Assembly (NCBI GenBank): GCA_032622095.1
Contig: CP136068.1
Span: forward strand, 16,287,729 to 16,351,728
Reading direction: 5' to 3'
DNA length: 64,000 bases
From: Siphonodentalium dalli
Lineage: Eukaryota > Mollusca > Scaphopoda > Gadilida > Siphonodentaliidae
The notes below the pieces were generated by a model that was given only the letters and a program-made list of their open reading frames with translations, was not told the DNA's origin and ran no database searches. Position 1 is the stretch's first letter; every line of letters begins with the position of its first letter. The position numbers and the translations under genes are program-made. Below, piece after piece: positions 1 through 14,766 of the stretch.

Positions 1-600
1 GCGAGAGTGGTATAGGACCCTACCAACGTACAAAATCCCGGTTAAAAATGCAGCATGTTTCTTCACCTCGTTTCAGTGTAATGATATGTTGCAAGGTGTT
101 ACGAAATGTAACCGGTACGTGTTGCAAATAATATAAAGTCCTCATAAGAAAACCGCAGCATATTTTTAAAACTCACATCCATGCCGCGATATGATACAAA
201 GTGGTACGAAGCATTACGTAAATGATTTCTGAGATCCACAGATACCGCTCATAGACAGTTACAAATGATATAAAGTCCCTGTGGGTGTGAGAAAACCGCA
301 GTACCGTATATTTTATCAAGTCATCCAAGTGTAGCAATAAGTTATGTTACAAAGTTTTACGAAGTGTTATGTTATGTAATTTCTGAGATCCAAAGAGACC
401 GCTCATTGATGGGTGTATGCAAATGATGTAAAGTCCTTGTGAGAAAACCGAGGATATTTCTTCAACTAGTCTCAGTGTAGTTACGAAGGTGTGTGTGATT
501 TACATGTATGATATTCCACAGATCGATGTACCGCCCGTTAGAATGCAAAGAAATGAATTGACAAGTTGCGGAACATTTTGTGATTTCTGAGATTCCTCAG
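1..600. repeat. Diverged tandem repeat, about 140-160 bp period
   Basis: At least three degenerate copies share an ordered set of words: 'aaagtcc' (at 135, 272 and 430), then 'gagaaaaccg', then 'acaaagt..tacgaag', then 'tttctgagatcca', then 'accgctcat'. Spacings of 137 and 158 bp show indels between copies. No coding potential was seen. The first copy runs off the left edge. Confidence 0.6.
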
Positions 601-964
601 AAACTGGTCATATTCATGTGGATACAAGTTTGTTTAAATAATCACTTTGAATTTGACCAAATACATTAGTTTTTTATGAATATATCATCTTGAAATTTCT
701 TAAATACCATGATAGTTTCTTCTTCTGAAAACTTGTTTGTGTACACTAACTGTGGAGCAAAAAATCGAAATAGAAAAATATTTGGCTCAATGCCGACAGA
801 TAGGAGAATTCCTATAAGAAAATTTTGACTAAACTTATTGATTATGGCCTCTTCATGAGTCCTAGTTGACATATGGAGACTAAATGTATTCCAAAATTCT
901 GCTAATAATGTTTAATTTTCCTCCAGCGATGGCAAAGTTTATTAATTTTGGTTTCGTCCTTGAC
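601..964. other. Unassigned AT-rich sequence
   Basis: No gene, RNA or clear repeat was recognised. A 68-codon open frame on the minus strand (666-872) has no recognisable domain and is probably chance. Confidence 0.4.
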
Positions 965-983
965 ATATATATATATATATATA
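965..983. repeat. (TA)n microsatellite
   Basis: An uninterrupted AT dinucleotide run directly precedes the inverted satellite fragment. The same dinucleotide surrounds the end of the matching spacer segment inside the satellite ('agctatatgtatatg'). Confidence 0.9.
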
Positions 984-1120
984 GCTAACAACACTAACGA
1001 CCTTAGGGAGACTGTTGAAATAATCCGACCTTAGGGAGACATCTCGATATATCATTTTCTATGCATTTTCATAGCTTCTGTGTGTGGTGAGAGCATTTGG
1101 TATTAATTGAAAAACCATCA
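984..1120 (-). repeat. Inverted fragment of the satellite spacer
   Basis: Read on the minus strand this matches the spacer of the array monomers: 'ttaataccaaatgctctcac', then an 'agaagct' word, then 'aatgatatat.gagatgtctccctaaggtcgg', then 'attatttcaa', then the 'gttagctat' end. It lies about 310 bp outside the left edge of the array and in the opposite orientation, so the array margin has been rearranged. Divergence from the array copies is clear. Confidence 0.7.
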
Positions 1121-1430
1121 ATTATGTCATTTGTGATGACTATTATAATATTTAAAAATATATACCAAGTGTCCCCCTAATACCGTCTCCCTAATGTTTG
1201 GTCATTTTACATACAACATGAACCATATTAGGGGGACATATACAATAAATACCACTACATGCGGTATTAGGGGGACACATATTAAAAATCAAAGTTATGG
1301 AGATACATAATATGTACTTTATATTTTGAAGCCATATTCTTGCAATAGTCTTACGAAATGACTAGATATAATTTAAGATGCTAGCATACGCGAGAAATTT
1401 AACCCTCAATACACGAATGCGGGACCTGGT
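1121..1430. repeat. Fragment with repeated inverted CCCCCTAAT / ATTAGGGGG motifs
   Basis: The segment holds 'gtccccctaat' and 'gtctccctaatg' followed by two inverted matches, 'attagggggacat' and 'attagggggacaca'. The inverted arrangement suggests the ends of small miniature elements, but no target duplication could be fixed. The same motif recurs at 39.5-40.3 kb and 49.6-49.9 kb. Confidence 0.4.
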
Positions 1431-2519
1431 TTAATCTTTGTAAAACGCTATATCAGTACATGGCATTGGTTATAATAATCAAAGGCACGGGCGGCGTTCG
1501 TTGCAGAAATATCATATGTGTTCAAATCCCAACCAACAGAAGGAATATTAAAAAATATATAGTTTTGATCATATGCAAACATAATCAGCGCGTAAATAGT
1601 ATATTGTCCTCAATGTGCACTATGGTGGCGTAAAAAGCAGTCTGCTCATGTTACAGAAGTTTTGCTTTTGTTTACACAACACAACGCAAGTATAGTAGTT
1701 GACCACACCAAAATTATATAAACGCTCTTTATTATTTCCATATAAGGAACAAATAACGCTCTTTATGTTTACCATATCCGGATCTAAACAAAAGCAAGGA
1801 AACGTAACGGTTTTTCCCTTTCTTTACATAATATGCGCAAAACACAACGCAATCATATTGGTTAATCACACAAACATTATATAAACGCTCTTCATTATTT
1901 CCATATAAGAAAAATAGTAACAAACAACGCTCTTTATGTCAGGAAACGTAACGGTTTTTTCCTTTTGTTTGCACAACAAAGTGAAAACGATTGACAATAA
2001 CATACTGTTTATGCCATATTTCTGTATGATATAACAACAACTTCTGCCTATATTTTACTATTTCTGTTTATGGTGGTTTTTGACGGAGCTGAATATTTTA
2101 ACAGCATACCCACCGCCAAAGACAGCCCGTATCTTTAATATGAGCAATAAAAGATGTTTTTTTATTAATACCAAATGCTCTCACCATACCCTGAAGCTGC
2201 ACGTTGCATGGAAAATGATATATTGAGATGTCTGCCTAAGGTCGGATTATTTCAAGAGTCTCCCGAATGTCGTTTCATGTTGTTAGGTATATGTATATCA
2301 TTACATGGTATTGGTTATAATAATTAAAGGCACGGGCGGCGTTCGTTGCAGAACTATTCATATGTGATCAAATCGCCACCAACAGATGGAATATTAAAAT
2401 ATATATAGCTTTGTTGAGATGTCTCCCTAAGGTCGGATTATTTCAAGAGTCTCCCTAATGTCGTTAATTTTGTTAGCTATATGTATATGTATATGAGTAC
2501 ATGGCATTGGTTATAATAA

Positions 2520-3043
2520 TTAAAGGCACGGGCGGTGTTCGTTGCAGAAATATTAATGTGTGGTCAAATCGCCACCAACAGATGGAATATTAAAATATGT
2601 ACAGTTTTGTTCATATGCAAACGTAATCAGCGCGTGAATAGTGTATTGTCCTCAATGTGTACGATGATTGCGTAAACAACAGCATGCTCGTGTTACAGAA
2701 GTGTTGCTTCTGTTTACAAAACACAACGCAATCATATTGGTTAATCACACAAACATTATATAAACGCTCTTCATTATTTCCATATAAGAAAAATAGTGAC
2801 AAATAACGCTCTTTATGCTTACCATATCCGGATCTATACAAAAGTCAGGAAACGTAACGGTTTTTTCCTTTTGTTTGCACAACAAAGTGAAAACAATTGA
2901 CGATAACATACTGTTTATGCCATATTTATGTATGATATAACAACAACTTCTGCCTATATTTTACTATTTCTGTTTATGGCGGTTTTTGACGGAAATGAAT
3001 ATTTTAACAGCATACCCACCGCCAACACCGCCCGTATCTTTAA
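2520..3043 (+). mobile_element. Representative TTAA-flanked miniature element inside a satellite monomer
   Basis: The left end reads TTAA then AGGCACGGGCGGTGTT. The right end reads AACACCGCCCGTATCT then TTAA, an inverted match with two mismatches. TTAA on both sides is the target duplication typical of piggyBac and a few other DDE superfamilies. The interior has two direct 'acgctct' words about 40 bp apart and no coding capacity. Equivalent copies occur in every full monomer, and diverged free-standing relatives lie at 32906, 35923 and 60727. Confidence 0.75.
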
Positions 3044-6000
3044 TATGAGCAATAAAAGATGTTTTTTATTAATACCAAATGCTCTCACCATACCCAGAAG
3101 CTGCACGTTGCATGGAAAATGATATATTGAGATGTCTGCCTAAGGTTGGATTATTTCAAGAGTCTCCCGAATGTCGTTTCATGTTGTTAGGTATATATTA
3201 CATGGTATTGGTTATCATAATTAAAGGCACGGGCGCCGTTCGTTGCAGAACTATTCATATGTGATCAAATCGCCACCAACAGATTGAATATTAAAATATA
3301 TATAGCTTTGTCGAGATGTCTCCCTAAGGTCGGATTATTTCAAGAGTCTCCCTAATGTCGTTAATTTTGTTAGCTATATGTATATGTATATGAGTACATG
3401 GCATTGGTTATAATAATTAAAGGCACGGGTGGCGTTCGTTGCAGAACTATTCATATGTGATCAAATCGCCACCAACAGATGGAATATTAAAATATATATA
3501 GCTTTGTCGAGATGTCTCCCTAAGGTCGGATTATTTCAAGAGTCTCCCTAATGTCGTTGATTTTGTTAGCTATATGTATATGTATATCAGTACATGGCAT
3601 TGGTTATAATAATTAAAGGTACGGGCGGTGTTCGTTGCAGAAATATTAATATGTGGTCAAATCGCCACCAACAGATGGAATATTAAAATATGTACAGTTT
3701 TGTTCATATCCAAACGTAATCAGCGCGTGAATAGTGTATTGTCCTCAATGTGTACGATGATTGCGTAAACAACAGCATGCTCGTGTTACAGAAGTTTTGC
3801 TTCTGTTTACATAACACAACGTAATCATATTGGTTAATCACACAAACATTATATAAACGCTCTTCATTATTTCCATATAAGAAAAATAGTAACAAACAAC
3901 GCTCTTTATGCTTACCATATCCGGATCTATACAAAAGTCAGGAAACGTAACGGTTTTTTCCTTTTGTTTGCACAACAAAGTGAAAACAATTGACAATAAC
4001 ATACTGTTTATGCCATATTTCTGTTTGATATAACAACAGATTCTGCCTATATTTTACTATTTCTGTGTATGGCGGTTTTTGACGGAGATGAATATTTTAA
4101 CAGCATACCCACCGCCAACACCGCCCGTATCTATAATATGAGCTATAAAAGATGTTTTTTTAATAATACCAAATGCTCTCACCATACCCAGAAGCTGCAC
4201 GTTGCATGGAAAATGATATATTGAGATGTCTGCCTAAGGTCGGATTATTTCAAGAGTCTCCCGAATGTCGTTTCATGTTGTTAGGTATATGTATATCATT
4301 ACATGGTATTGATAATAATAATTAAAGGCACGTGCGGCGTTCGTTGCAGAACTATTCATATGTGATCAAATCGCCACCAACAGATGGAATATTAAAATAT
4401 ATATAGCTTTGTCGAGATGTCTCCCTAAGGTCGGATTATTTCAAGAGTCTCCCTAATGTCGTTAATTTTGTTAGCTATATGTATATGTATATGAGTACAT
4501 GGCATTGGTTATAATAATTAAAGGCACGGGCGGTGTTCGTTGCAGAAATATTAATATGTGGTCAAATCACCACCAACAGATGGAATATTAAAATATGTTC
4601 AGTTTTGTTCATATGCAAACGTAATCAGCGCATGAATAGTGTATTGTCCTCAATGTGTACGATGATTGCCTAAACAACAGCATGCTCGTGTTACAGAAGT
4701 TTTGCTTCTGTTTACATAACACAACGCAATCATATTGGTTAATCACACAAACATTATATAAACGCTCTTCATTATTTCCATATAAGAAATATAGTAACAA
4801 ACAACGCTCTTTATGCTTACCATATCCGGATCTATACAAAAGTCAGGAAACGTAACGTACTGTTTATGCCATAGTTCTGTATGATATAACAACAAATTCT
4901 GCCTATATTTTACTATTTCTGTTTATGGCGGTTTTTGACGGAGATGAATATTTTAACACCATACCCACCGCCAAAGACAGTCCGTATCTTTAATATGAGC
5001 AATAAAAGATGTTTTTTATTAATACCAAATGCTCTCACCATACCATGAAGCTGCACGTTGCATGGAAAATGATATATTGAGATGTCTGCCTAAGGTCGGA
5101 TTATTTCAAGAGTCTCCCGAATGTCGTTTCATGTTGTTAGGTATATGTATATCATTACATGGTATTGGTTATAATAATTAAAGGCACGGGCGGCGTTCGT
5201 TGCAGAACTATTCATATGTGATCAAATCGCCACCAACAGATGGAATATTAAAATATATATAGCTTTGTTGAGATGTCTCCCTAAGGTCGGATTATTTCAA
5301 GAGTCTCCCTAATGTCGTTAATTTTGTTAGCTATATGTATATGCATATGAGTACATGGCATTGGTTATAATAATTAAAGGCACGGGCGGTGTTCGTTGCA
5401 GAAATATTAATATGTGGTCAAATCGCCACCAACAGATGGAATATTAAAATATGTACAGTTTTGTTCATATGCAAACGTAATCAGCGCGTGAATAGTGTAT
5501 TGTCCTCAATGTCTACGACGATTGCGTAAACAACAGCATGCTCGTGTTACAGAAGTTTTGCTTCTGTTTACAAAACACAACGCAATCATATTGGTTAATC
5601 ACACAAACATTATATAAACGCTCTTCATTATTTCCATATAAGAACAATAGTAACAAACAACGCTCTTTATGCTTACCATATCCGGATCTATACAAAAGTC
5701 AGGAAACGTAACGGTTTTTTCCTTTTGTTTGCACAACAAAGTGAAAACAAATGACAATAACATACTGTTTATGCCATATTTCTGTTTGATATAACAACAG
5801 ATTCTGCCTATCTTTTACTATTTCTGTGTATGGCGGTTTTTGACGGAGATGAATATTTTAACAGCATACCCACCGCCAACACCGCCCGTATCTATAATAT
5901 GAGCAATAAAAGATGTTTTTTTATTAATACCAAATGCTCTCACCATACCCTGAAGCTGCACGTTGCATGGAAAATGATATATTGAGATGTCTGCCTAAGG

Positions 6001-9000
6001 TCGGATTATTTCAAGAGTCTCCCGAATGTCGTTTCATGTTGTTAGGTATATGTATATCATTACATGGTAGTGGTTATAATAATTAAAGGCACGTGCGGCG
6101 GTCGTTGCAGAACTATTCATATGTGATCAAATCGCCACCAACAGATGGTATATTAAAATATATATAGCTTTGTCGAGATGTCTCCCTAAGGTCGGATTAT
6201 TTCAAGCGTCTCCCTAATGTCGTTAATTTTGTTAGCTATATGTATATGTATATCAGTACATGGCATTGGTTATAATAATTAAAGGCACGGGTGGCGTTCG
6301 TTGCAGAACTATTCATATGTGATCAAATCGCCACCAACAGATGGAATATTAAAATATATATAGCTTTGTCGAGATGTCTCCCTAAGGTCGGATTATTTCA
6401 AGAGTCTCCCTAATGTCGTTAATTTTGTTAGCTATATGTATATGTATATCAGTACATGGTATTGGTTATAATAATTAAAGGCACGGGCGGTGTTCGTTGC
6501 AGAAATATTAATATGTGGTCAAATCGCCACCAACAGATGGAATATTAAAATATGTACAGTTTTGTTCATATACAAACGTAATCAGCGCATTAATAGTGTA
6601 TTGTCCTCAATGTGTACGATGATTGCGTAAACAACAGCATGCTCGTGTTACAGAAGTTTTGCTTCTGTTTACATAACACAACGCAATCAAATTTGTTAAT
6701 CACACAAACATTATATAAACGCTCTTCATTATTTTCCATTTAAGAAATATAGTAACAAACAACGCTCTTTATGCTTACCATATCCGGATCTATACAAAAG
6801 TCAGGAAACGTAACGTACTGTTTATGCCATAGTTCTGTATGATATAACAACAAATTCTGCCTATATTTTACTATTTCTGTTTATGGCGGTTTTTGACGGA
6901 AATGAATATTTTAACAGCATACCCACCGCCAAAGACAGCCCGTATCTTTAATATGAGCAATAAAAGATGTTTTTTTATTAATACCAAATGCTCTCACCAT
7001 ACCCAGAAGCTGCACGTTGCATGGAAAATGATATATTGAGATGTCTGCCTAAGGTCGGATTATTTCAAGAGTCTCCCGAATGTCGTTTCATGTTGTTAGG
7101 TATATGTATATCATTACATGGTATTGGTTATAATAATTAAAGGTACGGGCGGCGTTCGTTGCAGAACTATTCATATGTGATCAAATCGCCACCAACCGAT
7201 GGAATATTAAAATATATATAGCTGTGTCGAGATGTCTCCCTAAGGTCGGATTATTTCAAGAGTCTCCCTAATGTCGTTAATTTTGTTAGCTATATGTATA
7301 TGTATATGAGTACATGGCATTGGTTATAATAATTAACGGCACGGGCCGTGTTCGTTGCAGAAATATTGATATGTGGTCAGATCGCCACCAACAGATGGAA
7401 TATTAAAATATGTACAGTTTTGTTCATATGCAAACGTAATCAGCGCACGAATAGTGTATTGTCCTCAATGTGTACGATGATTGCGTAAACAACAGCATGC
7501 TCGTGTTACAGAAGTTTTGCTTCTGTTTACATAACACAACGCAATCATATTGGTTAATCACACAAACATTATATAAACGCTCTTCATTATTTCCATATAA
7601 GAAAAATAGTAACAAACAACGCTCTTTATGCTTACCATATCCGGATCTATACAAAAGTCAGGAAACGTAACGGTTTTTTCCTTTTGTTTGCACAACAAAG
7701 TGAAAACAATTGACAATAACATACTGTTTATGCCATATTTCTGTATGATATAACAACAACTTCTGCCTATATTTTACTATTTCTGTTTATGGCGGTTTTT
7801 GACGGAGATGAATATTTTAACAGCATACCCACCGCCAACACCGCCCGTATCTTTAATATGAGCAATAAAAGATGTTTTTTTATTAATACCAAATGCTCTC
7901 ATCATACCCAGAAGCTGCACGTTGCATGGAAAATGATATATTGAGATGTCTGCCTAAGGTCGGATTATTTCAAGAGTCTCCCGAATGTCGTTTCATGTTG
8001 TTAGGTATATGTATATATCATTACATGGTATTGGTTATAATAATTAAAGGCACGGGCGGCGTTCGTTGCAGAACTATTCATATGTGATCAAATCGCCACC
8101 AACAGATGGAATATTAAAATATATATAGCTTTGTTGAGATGTCTCCCTAAGGTCGGATTATTTCAAGAGTCTCCCTAATGTCGTTAATTTTGTTAGCTAT
8201 ATGTATATGTATATGAGTACATGGCATTGGTTATAATAATTAAAGGCACGGGCGGTGTTCGTTGCAGAAATATTAATATGTGGTCAAATCGCCACCAACA
8301 GATGGAATATTAAAATATGTACAGTTTTGTTCATATGCAAACGTAATCAGCGCGTGAATAGTGTATTGTCCTCAATGTGTACGACGATTGCGTAAACAAC
8401 AGCATGCTCGTGTTACAGAAGTTTTGCTTCTGTTTACAAAACAGAACGCAATCATATTGGTTAATAACACAAACATTATATAAACGCTCTTCATTATTTC
8501 CATATAAGAACAATAGTAACAAACAACGCTCTTTATGCTTACCATATCCGGATCTATACAACAGTCAGGAAACGTAACGGTTTTTTCCTTTTGTTTGCAC
8601 AACAAAGTGAAAACAAATGACAATAACATACTGTTTATGCCATATTTCTGTTTGATATAACAACAGATTCTGCCTATATTTTACTATTTCTGTTTATGGC
8701 GGTTTTTGACGGAAATGAATATTTTAACAGCATACCCACCGCCAAAGACAGCCCGTATCTTTAATATGAGCAATAACAGATGTTTTTTTATTAATACCAA
8801 ATGCTCTCACCATACCCTGAAGCTGCACGTTGCATGGAAAATGATATATTGAGATGTCTGCCTAAGGTCGGATTATTTCAAGAGTCTCCCGAATGTCGTT
8901 TCATGTTGTTAGGTATATGTATATCATTACATGGTATTGGTTATAATATTTAAAGGCACGGGCGGCGTTCGTTGCAGAACTATTCATATGTGATCAAATC

Positions 9001-11951
9001 GCCACCAACAGATGGAATATTAAAATATATATAGCTTTGTTGAGATGTCTCCCTAAGGTCGGATTATTTCAAGAGTCTCCCTAATGTCGTTAATTTTGTT
9101 AGCTATATGTATATGTATATGAGTACATGGCATTGGTTATAATAATTAAAGGCCCGGGCGGTGTTCGTTGCAGAAATATTAACATGTGGTCAAATCGCCA
9201 CCAACAGATGGAATATTAAAATATGTACAGTTTTGTTCATATGCAAACGTAATCAGCGCGTGAATAGTGTATTGTCCTCAATGTCTACGACGATTGCGTA
9301 AACAACAGCATGCTCGTGTTACAGAAGTTTTGCTTCTGTTTACAAAACACAACGCAATCATATTGGTTAATCACACAAACATTATATAAACGCTCTTCAT
9401 TATTTCCATATAAGAACAATAGTAACAAACAACGCTCTTTATGCTTACCATATCCGGATCTATACAAAGGTCAGGAAACGTAACGGTTTTTTCCTTTTGT
9501 TTGCACAACAAAGTGAAAACAAATGACAATAACATACTGTTTATGCCATATTTCTGTTTGATATAACAACAGATTCTGCCTATATTTTACTATTTCTGTG
9601 TATGGCGGTTTTTGACGGAGATGAATATTTTAACAGCATACCCACCGCCAACACCGCCCGTATCTTTAATATGAGCAATAAAAGATGTTTTTTTATTAAT
9701 ACCAAATGCTCTCATCATACCCAGAAGCTGCACGTTGCATGGAAAATGATATATTGAGATGTCTGCCTAAGGTCGGATTATTTCAAGAGTCTCCCGAATG
9801 TCGTTTCATGTTGTTAGGTATATGTATATCATTACATGGTATTGGTTATAATAATTAAAGGCACGGGCGGCGTTCGTTGCAGAACTATTCATATGTGATC
9901 AAATTGCCACCAACCGATGGAATATTAAAATATATATAGCTGTGTCGAGATGTCTCCCTAAGGTCGGATTATTTCAAGAGTCTCCCTAATGTCGTTAATT
10001 TTGTTAGCTATATGTATATGTATATGAGTACATGGCATTGGTTATAATAATTAAAGGCACGGGCTGTGTTCGTTGCAGAAATATTGATATGTGGTCAGAT
10101 CGCCACCAACAGATGGAATATTAAAATATGTACAGTTTTGTTCATATGCAAACGTAATCAGCTCACGAATAGTGTATTGTCCTCAAGGTGTACGATGATT
10201 GCGTAAACAACAGCATGCTCGTGTTACAGAAGTTTTGCTTCTGTTTACATAACACAACGCAATCATATTGGTTAATCACACAAACATTATATAAACGCTC
10301 TTCATTATTTCCATATAAGAAAAATAGTAACAAACAACGCTCTTTATGCTTACCATATCCGGATCTATACAAAAGTCAGGAAACGTAACGGTTTTTTCCT
10401 TTTGTTTGCACAACAAAGTGAAAACAATTGACAATAACATACTGTTTATGCCATATTTCTGTATGATATAACAACAACTTCTGCCTATATTTTACTATTT
10501 CTGTTTATGGCGGTTTTTGACGGAGATGAATATTTTAACAGCATACCCACCGCCAACACCGCCCGTATCTTTAATATGAGCAATAAAAGATGTTTTTTTA
10601 TTAATACCAAATGCTCTCATCATACCCAGAAGCTGCACGTTGCATGGAAAATGATATATTGAGATGTCTGCCTAAGGTCGGATTATTTCAAGAGTCTCCC
10701 GAATGTCGTTTCATGTTGTTAGGTATATGTATATCATTACATGGTATTGGTTATAATAATTAAAGGCACGGGCGGCGTTCGTTGCAGAACTATTCATATG
10801 TGATCAAATCGCCACCAACAGATGGAATATTAAAATATATATAGCTTTGTTGAGATGTCTCCCTAAGGTCGGATTATTTCAAGAGTCTCCCTAATGTCGT
10901 TAATTTTGTTAGCTATATGTATATGTATATGAGTACATGGCATTGGTTATAATAATTAAAGGCACGGGCGGTGTTCGTTGCAGAAATATTAATATGTGGT
11001 CAAATCGCCACCAACAGATGGAATATTAAAATATGTACAGTTTTGTTCATATGCAAACGTAATCAGCGCGTGAATAGTGTATTGTCCTCAATGTGTACGA
11101 CGATTGCGTAAACAACAGCATGCTCGTGTTACAGAAGTTTTGCTTCTGTTTACAAAACACAACGCAATCATATTGGTTAATCACACAAACATTATATAAA
11201 CGCTCTTCATTATTTCCATATAAGAACAATAGTAACAAACAACGCTCTTTATGCTTACCATATCCGGATCTATACAACAGTCAGGAAACGTAACGTTTTT
11301 TTCCTTTTGTTTGCACAACAAAGTGAAAACAAATGACAATAACATACTGTTTATGCCATATTTCTGTTTGATATAACAACAGATTCTGCCTATATTTTAC
11401 TATTTCTGTTTATGGCGGTTTTTGACGGAAATGAATATTTTAACAGCATACCCACCGCCAACACCGCCCGTATCTTTAATATGAGCAATAAAAGATGTTT
11501 TTTTATTAATACCAAATGCTCTCATCATACCCAGAAGCTGCACGTTGCATGGAAAATGATATATTGAGATGTCTGCCTAAGGTCGGATTATTTCAAGAGT
11601 CTCCCGAATGTCGTTTCATGTTGTTAGGTATATGTATATCATTACATGGTATTGGTTATAATATTTAAAGGCACGGGCGGCATTCGTTGCAGAACTATTC
11701 ATATGTGATCAAATCGCGACCAACAGATGGAATATTAAAATATATATAGCTTTGTTGAGATGTCTCCCTAAGGTCGGATTATTTCAAGAGTCTCCCTAAT
11801 GTCGTTAATTTTGTTAGCTATATGTATAGGTATATGAGTACATGGCATTGGTTATAATAATTAAAGGCCCGGGTGGTGTTCGTTGCAGAAATATTAATAT
11901 GTGGTCAAATCGCCACCAACAGATGGAATATTAAAATATGTACAGTTTTGT

Positions 11952-14766
11952 TCATATGCAAACGTAATCAGCGCGTGAATAGTGTATTGTCCTCAATGTG
12001 TACGACGATTGCATAAACAACAGCATGCTCGTGTTACAGAAGTTTTGCTTCTGTTTACAAAACACAACGCAATCATATTGGTTAATCACACAAACATTAT
12101 ATAAACGCTCTTCATTATTTCCATATAAGAACAATAGTAACAAACAACGCTCTTTATGCTTACCATATCCGGATCTATACAAAAGTCAGGAAACGTAACG
12201 GTTTTTTCCTTTTGTTTGCACAACAAAGTGAAAACAAATGACAATAACATACTGTTTATGCCATATTTCTGTTTGATATAACAACAGATTCTGCCTATAT
12301 TTTACTATTTCTGTGTATGGCGGTTTTTGACGAAGATGAATATTTTAACAGCATACCCACCGCCAACACCGCCCGTATCTTTAATATGAGCAATAAAAGA
12401 TGTTTTTTTATTAATACCAAATGCTCTCATCATACCCAGAAGCTGCACGTTGCATGGAAAATGATATATTGAGATGTCTGCCTAAGGTCGGATTATTTCA
12501 AGAGTCTCCCGAATGTCGTTTCATGTTGTTAGGTATATGTATATCATTACATGGTATTGGTTATAATAATTAAAGGCACGGGCGCCGTTCGTTGCAGAAC
12601 TATTCATATGTGATCAAATCGCCACCAACAGATGGAATATTAAAATATATATAGCTTTGTCGAGATGTCTCCCTAAGGTCGGATTATTTCAAGAGTCTCA
12701 CTAATGTCGTTAATTTTGTTAGCTATATGTATATGTATATCAGTACATGGCATTGGTTATAATAATTAAAGGCACGGGTGGCGTTCGTTGCAGAACTATT
12801 CATATGTGATCAAATCGCCACCAACAGATGGAATATTAAAATATATATAGCTTTGTCGAGATGTCTCCCTAAGGTCGTATTATTTCAAGAGTCTCCCTAA
12901 TGTCGTTAATTTTGTTAGCTATATGTATATGTATATCAGTACATGGCATTGGTTATAATAATTAATCGCACGGGCGGTGTTCGTTGCAGAAATATTAATA
13001 TGTGGTCAAATCGCCACCAACAGATGGAATATTAAAATATGTACAGTTTTGTTCATATACAAACGTAATCAGCGCACGAATAGTGTATTGTCCTCAATGT
13101 GTACGATGATTGCGTAAACAACAGCATGCTCGTGTTACAGAAGTTTTGCTTCTGTTTACATAACACAACGCAATCATATTGGTTAATCACACAAACATTA
13201 TATAAACGCTCTTCGTTATTTCCATATAAGAAAAATAGTAACAAACAACGCTCTTTATGCTTACCATATCCGGATCTATACAAAAGTCAGGAAACGTAAC
13301 GTACTGTTTATGCCATAGTTCTGTATGATTTAACAACAAATTCTGCCTATATTTTACTATTTCTGTTTATGGCGGTTTTTGACGGAGCTGTATATTATAA
13401 CAGCATACCCACCGCCAAAGACAGCCCGTATCTTTAATATGAGCAATAAAAGATGTTTTTTTATTAATACCAAATGCTCTCACCATACCCAGAAGCTGCA
13501 CGTTGCATGGAAAATGATATATTGAGATGTCTGCCTAAGGTCGGATTATTTCAAGAGTCTCCCGAATGTCGTTTCATGTTGTTAGGTATATGTATATCAT
13601 TACATGGCATTGATTATAATAATTAAAGGCACGGGTGGCGTTCGTTGCAGAACTATTCATATGTGATCAAATCGCCACCACCAGATGGAATATTAAAATA
13701 TATATAGCTGTGTCGAGATGTCTCCCTAAGGTCGGATTATTTCAAGAGTCTCCCTAATGTCGTTAATTTTGTTAGCTATATGTATATGTATATCAGTACA
13801 TGGCATTGGTTATAATAATTAAAGGCACGGGCCGTGTTCGTTGCAGAAATATTAATATGTGGTCAAATCGCCACCAACAGATGGAATATTAAAATATGTA
13901 CAGTTTTGTTCATATGCAAACGTAATCAGCGCATGAATAGTGTATTGTCCTCAATGTGTACGATGATTGCGTAAACAAAAGCATGCTCGTGTTACAGAAG
14001 TTTTGCTTCTGTTTACATAACACAACGCAATCATATTAGTTAATCACACAAACATTATATAAACGCTCTTCATTATTTCCATATAAGAAATATAGTAACA
14101 AACAACGCTCTTTATGCTTACCATATCCGGATCTATACACAAGTCAGGAAACGTAACGTACTGTTTATGCCATAGTTCTGTATGATATAACAACAAATTC
14201 TGCCTATATTTTACTATTTCTGTTTATGGCGGTTTTTGACGGAGCTGAATATTTTAACAGCATACCCACCGCCAAAGACAGTCCGTATCTTTAATTTGAG
14301 CAATAAAAGATGTTTTTTTATTAATACCAAATGCTCTCACCATACCCTGAAGCTGCACGTTGCATGGAAAATGATATATTGAGATGTCTGCCTAAGGTCG
14401 GATTATTTCAAGAGTCTCCCGAATGTCGTTTCATGTTGTTAGGTATATGTATATCATTACATGGTATTGGTTATAATAATTAAAGGCACGGACGGCGTTC
14501 GTTGCAGAACTATTCATATGTGATCAAATCGCCACCAACAGATGGAATATTAAAATATATATAGCTTTGTTGAGATGTCTCCCTAAGGTCGGATTATTTC
14601 AAGAGTCTCCCTAATGTCGTTAATTTTGTTAGCTATATGTATATGTATATGAGTACATGGCATTGGTTATAATAATTAAAGGCCCGGGTGGTGTTCGTTG
14701 CAGAAATATTAATATGTGGTCAAATCGCCACCAACAGATGGAATATTAAAATATGTACAGTTTTGT
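11952..14766 (+). repeat. Higher-order repeat block of 2815 bp (1101+857+857)
   Basis: Three consecutive monomers have the same order and landmark spacing as the first three of the next block. It lacks the 662-bp monomer that closes the 3477-bp version. Confidence 0.8.
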
